The notes beneath the pieces are model-generated. The model was not told the origin of the DNA. It saw only the letters and a list, made by a program, of their open reading frames with translations, and ran no database searches. Shown piece after piece: positions 6,602-10,331 of a DNA stretch of 10,331 nucleotides. This DNA comes from Pseudomonadota bacterium (GTDB lineage Bacteria; Myxococcota; Bradymonadia; UBA4248), in assembly GCA_017629415.1 (NCBI GenBank), contig JAGBXG010000042.1, forward strand, positions 1 to 10,331, written 5' to 3'. The translations under genes and the position numbers were made by a program. Numbering within the stretch: position 1 is the stretch's first letter; each line of letters begins with the position of its first letter.

Positions 6602-8194
6602 ATGACCACAAACACACCCAACACACCCATCGTCTTCGTCGCTTGCAACGCCAGATACTCACATGTCGCCATGTCACTCAAAACACTCAGAGCTAATCTG
6701 CCGACAAGTTTGCACGACAAATCAACCTGTCTTGAATATACCATTCAGAATGATGTCACCGACGCTGCCTACGATATCGTCAAATTGCAGCCCAAAATCG
6801 TCGCCGTCAGCGTCTACCTCTGGAGCATTCACTTCGCACGACAGCTCGTCGAAATCTTAAAAAACGCCACCCCGCAAACAAAAATCATGATCGGCGGCCC
6901 CGAAATCGCCGACCCAGAATCGCGCCTTCATGATGCACTTTTTAACCTCGCGGATCATATCATCGTCGGAGAAGGCGAACATGCCATCGCCGCTTTGTGC
7001 CAAAAATATCTCGAAAGCCCCCAAACTGCAGCACAAAACTATCCGGAACTGGCCGATTTGCTCGATCAGCATATCATTCATGCCCCGCGTATCGACGTCA
7101 AAACCCTCCAATTGCCTTACGACGAATACACCGACGACGACTTGGCACACCGCATCCTATATGTCGAAACCGCCCGAGGATGCCCTTACCGCTGTGCCTT
7201 CTGCCTCAGTGCCACCGACAAACCTATGCGCTATTTTGAACTCGAACCCCTCCTCGATGCGTTTAAAAAATTACTCTCAAGAGGGGCCCGCGCGTTCAAA
7301 TTCCTCGACAGAACCCTCAACGCATCCCTCTCTCGCGCGCTCGCGATACTCGACTTTTTCATGCCATGGAAAGATGAAATCGCCCTCCATTTCGAAATGG
7401 TTCCACACGAAATCCCGGATGCACTCATCGAAGCTATGGCCAAATATCCAGCCGGTGCCATCCAAATCGAATTCGGCGTCCAAACTCTCACACCGCATGT
7501 CGCAAACCTCATTCACCGGCAACTCGATGCCGAAAGACTGCTCCATAATCTGGCAAAACTGCGCGCAAATACCGGCGTCCATATCCACGCCGACCTCATT
7601 GCAGGACTCCCCGGCGAATCCTTCGAACAATTCGCCGCCGGCTTCGAAAAACTCAAAACCTCAGGCGTCCAGGAAATCCAGCTCGGCATCCTCAAACGCC
7701 TCAAAGCTTCCCCACTCGACCGCATGGCCGAAACATGGAACCTCAAATTCTCCAGCCTCCCACCCTATGAAATCTTGCAAACCCCAGATATGTCCTTCGA
7801 AGACCTCACCAAATTCAAAAGATTTGCAAAATTTTACGATACACTCGTCAATAACGCCAACTTCCCCGATACCGTCAAACGCATCTGTGAACCCGATTTT
7901 TTCCACCGTTTCATGGATTTAACCACCTGGATTTACCATCAAACCATTGCCACTCAAGGCATCTCACAGACGCGATGGGTCAAACTCCTGTTCCAATATA
8001 TGACCGAAGTCGCACAAATCCCCGAACCCGAAGCCGCACAAACCCTCATCGGCGACTACCTGCGCTCAAGAAAAGAAGATATCCCCACCATCCTTAAACC
8101 CCATCTGCCCGCCGATTTCAGCATTTCACAAACCAAACGCAGCCTCAAACACGATGCCGGACACATCCGACAACAAAAACATCTCGATGCTTAA
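6602..8194 (+). CDS. B12-binding-type radical SAM protein, DUF4080 family
   Basis: The product is 530 residues. The N-terminus, IVFVACNARYSHVAMSLKTL, matches the 'NAKYIHSSLALRYLK' opening of COG1032 radical SAM proteins carrying DUF4080. Residues about 8-170 form the Rossmann-like B12-binding-type domain (VAVSVYLWS, IMIGGPEI, IIVGEGEHAI). The radical SAM core follows, with the [4Fe-4S] motif CPYRCAFC (Cys194, Cys198, Cys201), then FKFLDRTLN, QIEFGVQTL and HADLIAGLPGE, typical of the barrel. The C-terminal third (about 340-510) is the helical DUF4080 region. The family's substrate is not established; the enzymes cleave SAM to a 5'-deoxyadenosyl radical, and whether cobalamin is used here is unclear because no DxHxxG motif is evident. 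No Shine-Dalgarno precedes ATG 6602, but the family N-terminus begins right there. It is divergent from the lipoprotein operon. Confidence 0.9.
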   Translation: MTTNTPNTPIVFVACNARYSHVAMSLKTLRANLPTSLHDKSTCLEYTIQNDVTDAAYDIVKLQPKIVAVSVYLWSIHFARQLVEILKNATPQTKIMIGGPEIADPESRLHDALFNLADHIIVGEGEHAIAALCQKYLESPQTAAQNYPELADLLDQHIIHAPRIDVKTLQLPYDEYTDDDLAHRILYVETARGCPYRCAFCLSATDKPMRYFELEPLLDAFKKLLSRGARAFKFLDRTLNASLSRALAILDFFMPWKDEIALHFEMVPHEIPDALIEAMAKYPAGAIQIEFGVQTLTPHVANLIHRQLDAERLLHNLAKLRANTGVHIHADLIAGLPGESFEQFAAGFEKLKTSGVQEIQLGILKRLKASPLDRMAETWNLKFSSLPPYEILQTPDMSFEDLTKFKRFAKFYDTLVNNANFPDTVKRICEPDFFHRFMDLTTWIYHQTIATQGISQTRWVKLLFQYMTEVAQIPEPEAAQTLIGDYLRSRKEDIPTILKPHLPADFSISQTKRSLKHDAGHIRQQKHLDA

Positions 8195-8221
8195 TGTTTT
8201 GAAGCTCTGACCCAAACCACG

Positions 8222-8241
8222 CCAAGGGGCTAGCCCCTTGG
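8222..8241. repeat. Perfect 20-bp palindrome with CCAAGGGGC core
   Basis: The 20 bases, CCAAGGGGCT followed by AGCCCCTTGG, are identical to their reverse complement. It lies 28 bp after the radical SAM stop codon. Without a T-run it is not a classic terminator, although the hairpin could still stabilise the 3' end. Its AAGGGGC...GCCCCTT(T)GGAA core is shared with the element at 1874-1896. Confidence 0.6.
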
Positions 8242-8311
8242 AACCCACCATACGAGACGATTTTCGTGGGTTGAACGCGTACTGATGCATGACATTTTTT
8301 CACCCAACACT

Positions 8312-8340
8312 TTGCAATATATTCACATAATTAGCAAAAT
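8312..8340 (+). promoter_or_regulatory. Weak candidate promoter for the MATE gene
   Basis: TTGCAA (8312-8317) and CAAAAT (8335-8340) are separated by 17 bases in an AT-rich stretch about 78 bp upstream of the MATE start. Both hexamers have four of six consensus bases, so this is only a suggestion. A second -10-like hexamer, TATTAT (8408-8413), lies 4 bases before the start codon. The rest of 8195-8417 shows nothing coding. Confidence 0.22.
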
Positions 8341-8417
8341 AACGCACAAAATTTACCAACCACACAGCAACGCAATATACCACACACAAATAAACCATTT
8401 TTTTAAATATTATCCAA

Positions 8418-9749
8418 ATGACCCATCAAGTCATCAATCCACTTTCTCAAACATTTACCTGGAAAAAACTGATCAAATTCGCGATGCCCAATATCGCGAT
8501 GCTGATCTTTATTTCCCTCTATTCCGTTGTTGACGGCTTTTTCGTGGCACGTTTTGTCAATGATATCGCCATTGGCAGCCTCAATATTGTCTTTCCACTT
8601 CAAAGCCTGGAAATGGCATTAGCCTTTATGCTGGCAACCGGTGCCAGCGCCATTGTTGCCAAACAAATGGGCGAACATAAACCCGATGAAGCATGCCAGA
8701 ATTTTACACTCATCACCGGCATTGCCGTGCTTTTGAGCTTATTTTTTGCAATTTTCGGCAATCTTTTTATCGAAGATATCATGCAATGGCTAGGCGCAAG
8801 CGAATTGCAACTTGAACAGTGCTGTGATTACGGGTTTATCATTCTCTTATTTGCGCCTGCTTATTTCCTGCAACATTTATTTCAAGTCTTTTTTGTCACA
8901 GCCGGTCGTCCCGGACTCGGTCTGATCGTCACCCTTGCTGCCGGTCTGACCAATATGCTGCTCGATTACCTCTTTATGGGGATATGGAATTTGGGCATCA
9001 AAGGCGCTGCTTGGGCAACCATCTCCGGATACATGATCGTTGCCATCACAGGACTCATCTTTTTTATCCAAAATCAAAAAGGCACTCTGTACTTCAAAAA
9101 GCCTGTATGGAGATCCCCCATCGTCCTCAAATCATGCACAAATGGCGCTTCCGAAATGGTCTCAAATCTGGCCGTCGCCATCACCACATTCCTCTTTAAC
9201 TATGTTTTTATGAAATTCTTTGCCGAAGCAGGTGTCTCCGCCATCTCAATCGTGCTTTATTTGCAATTTATCTTTACGGCAATCTTCTTCGGCTTCTCAG
9301 GCGGTGTTGCCCCTATTATCAGCTACAAATTCGGCAATAAAAACAACATCGAATTAAAAGCAGTCATACAAAAAAGCCTCATTTTTATCATCGTAACATC
9401 TATCCTCATGTTTATCCTCTCACATGTCTTCATTGACGATATGCTGACATGGTTTGTCGATCCCGACACCCCCGTTTATCAAATCTCTATCGACGGCTTC
9501 CCTAAATTTGCTTTTTCATTCCTGTTCATGGGCATCAGCATCTTTGCCTCGGCCATGTTTACTGCCCTTTCCGATGGCAAAACATCCGCCATCATCTCAT
9601 TCGGCAGAACCTTTGTTTTTTTAGCCCCTGCCATTCTGCTGCTTCCCCTTGTCTTGGAAGCCGATGGCGCATGGCTTGCGGTTTCAGTTGCCGAACTCCT
9701 CGGAGCTGTCGTTTCCATCTTCTATCTCATCAAATATCGCATCCAATGA
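8418..9749 (+). CDS. MATE-family multidrug/metabolite exporter
   Basis: The product is 443 residues, a normal length for MATE transporters, with about 12 hydrophobic segments and no signal peptide. Transmembrane helix 1 reads FAMPNIAMLIFISLYSVVDG FF with Pro24 and Asp39 in the usual MATE positions ('P..l..l.....vD..fvg'). The NMLLDYLFM motif (Asn179, Asp183) matches the family's 'N..LD..fi' signature at the end of the first half. The second half repeats the fold from residue about 230 (CTNGASEMVSNLAVAITTFL). MATE proteins expel organic cations or metabolites from the cytoplasm using a Na+ or H+ gradient; the substrate cannot be told, and the sequence is closer to the MepA/DinF type than to eukaryotic MATEs by general look. 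The start ATG 8418 has no Shine-Dalgarno and there is no in-frame upstream alternative. It is 223 bp downstream of the radical SAM gene. Confidence 0.93.
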   Translation: MTHQVINPLSQTFTWKKLIKFAMPNIAMLIFISLYSVVDGFFVARFVNDIAIGSLNIVFPLQSLEMALAFMLATGASAIVAKQMGEHKPDEACQNFTLITGIAVLLSLFFAIFGNLFIEDIMQWLGASELQLEQCCDYGFIILLFAPAYFLQHLFQVFFVTAGRPGLGLIVTLAAGLTNMLLDYLFMGIWNLGIKGAAWATISGYMIVAITGLIFFIQNQKGTLYFKKPVWRSPIVLKSCTNGASEMVSNLAVAITTFLFNYVFMKFFAEAGVSAISIVLYLQFIFTAIFFGFSGGVAPIISYKFGNKNNIELKAVIQKSLIFIIVTSILMFILSHVFIDDMLTWFVDPDTPVYQISIDGFPKFAFSFLFMGISIFASAMFTALSDGKTSAIISFGRTFVFLAPAILLLPLVLEADGAWLAVSVAELLGAVVSIFYLIKYRIQ

Positions 9750-9780
9750 AATAAAACACTGCATAAATAAAATGGATTTC

Positions 9781-9803
9781 AATGTAGCGGAATATCCTAC
9801 ATT
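9781..9803. repeat. Inverted repeat AATGTAG-N9-CTACATT
   Basis: Perfect 7-bp arms flank a 9-base centre, CGGAATATC, which itself contains the near-symmetric GGAATATCC. It lies 31 bp after the MATE stop and about 105 bp before the YitT start. It could be a 3' hairpin or an operator for the YitT gene. A smaller perfect palindrome, GCAAA-T-TTTGC (9876-9886), lies closer to that start. No convincing promoter was found in 9750-9907. Confidence 0.4.
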
Positions 9804-9907
9804 AAGTTACATGTTTAACAATGAATGGCAACGTCTGTGACAAAATTGCCAGACATTTGCATATACAATTTCTACGCAAATTTTGCTTACCCCTGACTAG
9901 TCACATA

Positions 9908-10331
9908 ATGATAAACTTAAATGCTTACAAAGCTGAGCTCAAATCCCTCAAGCTTCAGAATTTTTTGCTCCTGATTATTGCAGGTTTTATCAACGCTTTT
10001 GGCGTGACTGTTTTTCTTTATCCTGTCAGCCTGTATGACTCGGGAATTTCAGGCACGTCCATGTTGCTCGCCCAACTTTTCCCAGATATTGGGCTGTCCC
10101 TTTTCCTGCTTATCATCAACGTGCCGCTTTTTATTTTTGGCTTCAAACGACAAGGCTTGGCATTTACAATTTATTCTATTTTTGCCGTAGCCATCTACTC
10201 ACTCGGTGCCTTTCTTATCACAGATGTACTCCCCATTGATGTCAGCATCGCATCTCCGTTAGCCAAAACAGATCTATTTTTATGCGCCATTTTCGGCGGT
10301 CTCATTTCAGGCGTCGGCAGCGGTATGACCA
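9908..10331 (+). CDS. YitT-family membrane protein, N-terminal part
   Basis: The frame opens at ATG 9908-9910 and runs off the window, giving 141 residues. The first helix, FLLLIIAGFINAFGVTVFLYPVSLYDSGISGTS, matches the YitT/DUF161 opening 'G..l.a.g...Fl.P..l..gGisG.s'. Two further hydrophobic helices follow (LSLFLLIINVPLFIFGF and FTIYSIFAVAIYSLGAFLIT), then LFLCAIFGGLISGVGSGMT, corresponding to the 'GG.l.G.G.G' segment. Full-length family members are around 280-300 residues with a cytoplasmic DUF2179 domain, which would lie beyond the window. Function in the family is poorly defined; they are multi-pass inner-membrane proteins. There is no Shine-Dalgarno sequence. It is 158 bp downstream of the MATE gene, with inverted repeats between. 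Confidence 0.85.
   Translation, partial: MINLNAYKAELKSLKLQNFLLLIIAGFINAFGVTVFLYPVSLYDSGISGTSMLLAQLFPDIGLSLFLLIINVPLFIFGFKRQGLAFTIYSIFAVAIYSLGAFLITDVLPIDVSIASPLAKTDLFLCAIFGGLISGVGSGMT

Noticed and set aside
6930..7922. A 330-codon plus-strand frame overlapping the radical SAM gene in another phase
   Set aside because: Its product is Ser/Pro/Lys/Thr-rich with no domain, while the overlapping frame carries the full set of radical SAM motifs.

Overview
The window looks like part of a chromosome from an uncultured, Gram-negative, deltaproteobacteria-type organism, possibly a Myxococcota or Bradymonadales relative. The pointers are two outer-membrane-type lipoproteins, and above all a very large secreted protein combining a fibro-slime domain with 20 Cys-rich DUF4215 (myxococcus cysteine-rich type) repeats. 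Base composition is moderate for that group. This placement is inference: the window has no rRNA or other taxonomic marker.

Layout. (1) 1-225 is the 3' end of a plus-strand gene whose tail resembles DUF4129/TgpA-type proteins. (2) 226 to about 1840 is a small accessory island of phage- or plasmid-style genes, several broken: a short conserved hypothetical protein (minus), the Cys-rich tail of a truncated gene overlapping its start, a GNAT acetyltransferase (plus), and the C-terminal half of a D12-class DNA adenine methyltransferase lacking its SAM-binding N-terminus (minus). Short direct and inverted repeats lie at its two edges. (3) 1838-1986 holds three hairpins, one a clear Rho-independent terminator for the minus strand. 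(4) 6130 down to 1987 is a two-gene minus-strand operon: a 217-aa lipoprotein with five Ca-loop-like DxNxDG repeats, then, 13 bp on and behind a perfect ribosome binding site, the 1158-aa fibro-slime/DUF4215 lipoprotein. (5) 6131-6601 is a divergent intergenic region with an operator-like palindrome near the lipoprotein operon and a dense mosaic of palindromic repeats. (6) 6602-8194 is a B12-binding-type radical SAM protein of the DUF4080 family. (7) 8418-9749 is a MATE-family exporter. (8) 9908 to the end is the start of a YitT-family membrane protein.

How the genes may work together. The minus-strand operon is the most distinctive unit: a probable calcium-binding lipoprotein made together with a modular, disulfide-rich, surface-anchored adhesin-like protein, which suggests a cell-surface or matrix assembly. 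The radical SAM, MATE and YitT genes follow on the plus strand but are separated by 223- and 158-bp gaps, so they need not form one transcript. All three lack a visible Shine-Dalgarno sequence, unlike the three intact CDSs with visible starts in the left 6.1 kb.

No rRNA, tRNA, CRISPR array, transposase or integrase was seen. The unusual points are the repeat architecture of the surface operon, the decayed island with edge repeats, the dispersed AAGGGG/CCCCTT hairpins, and the palindromic mosaic.
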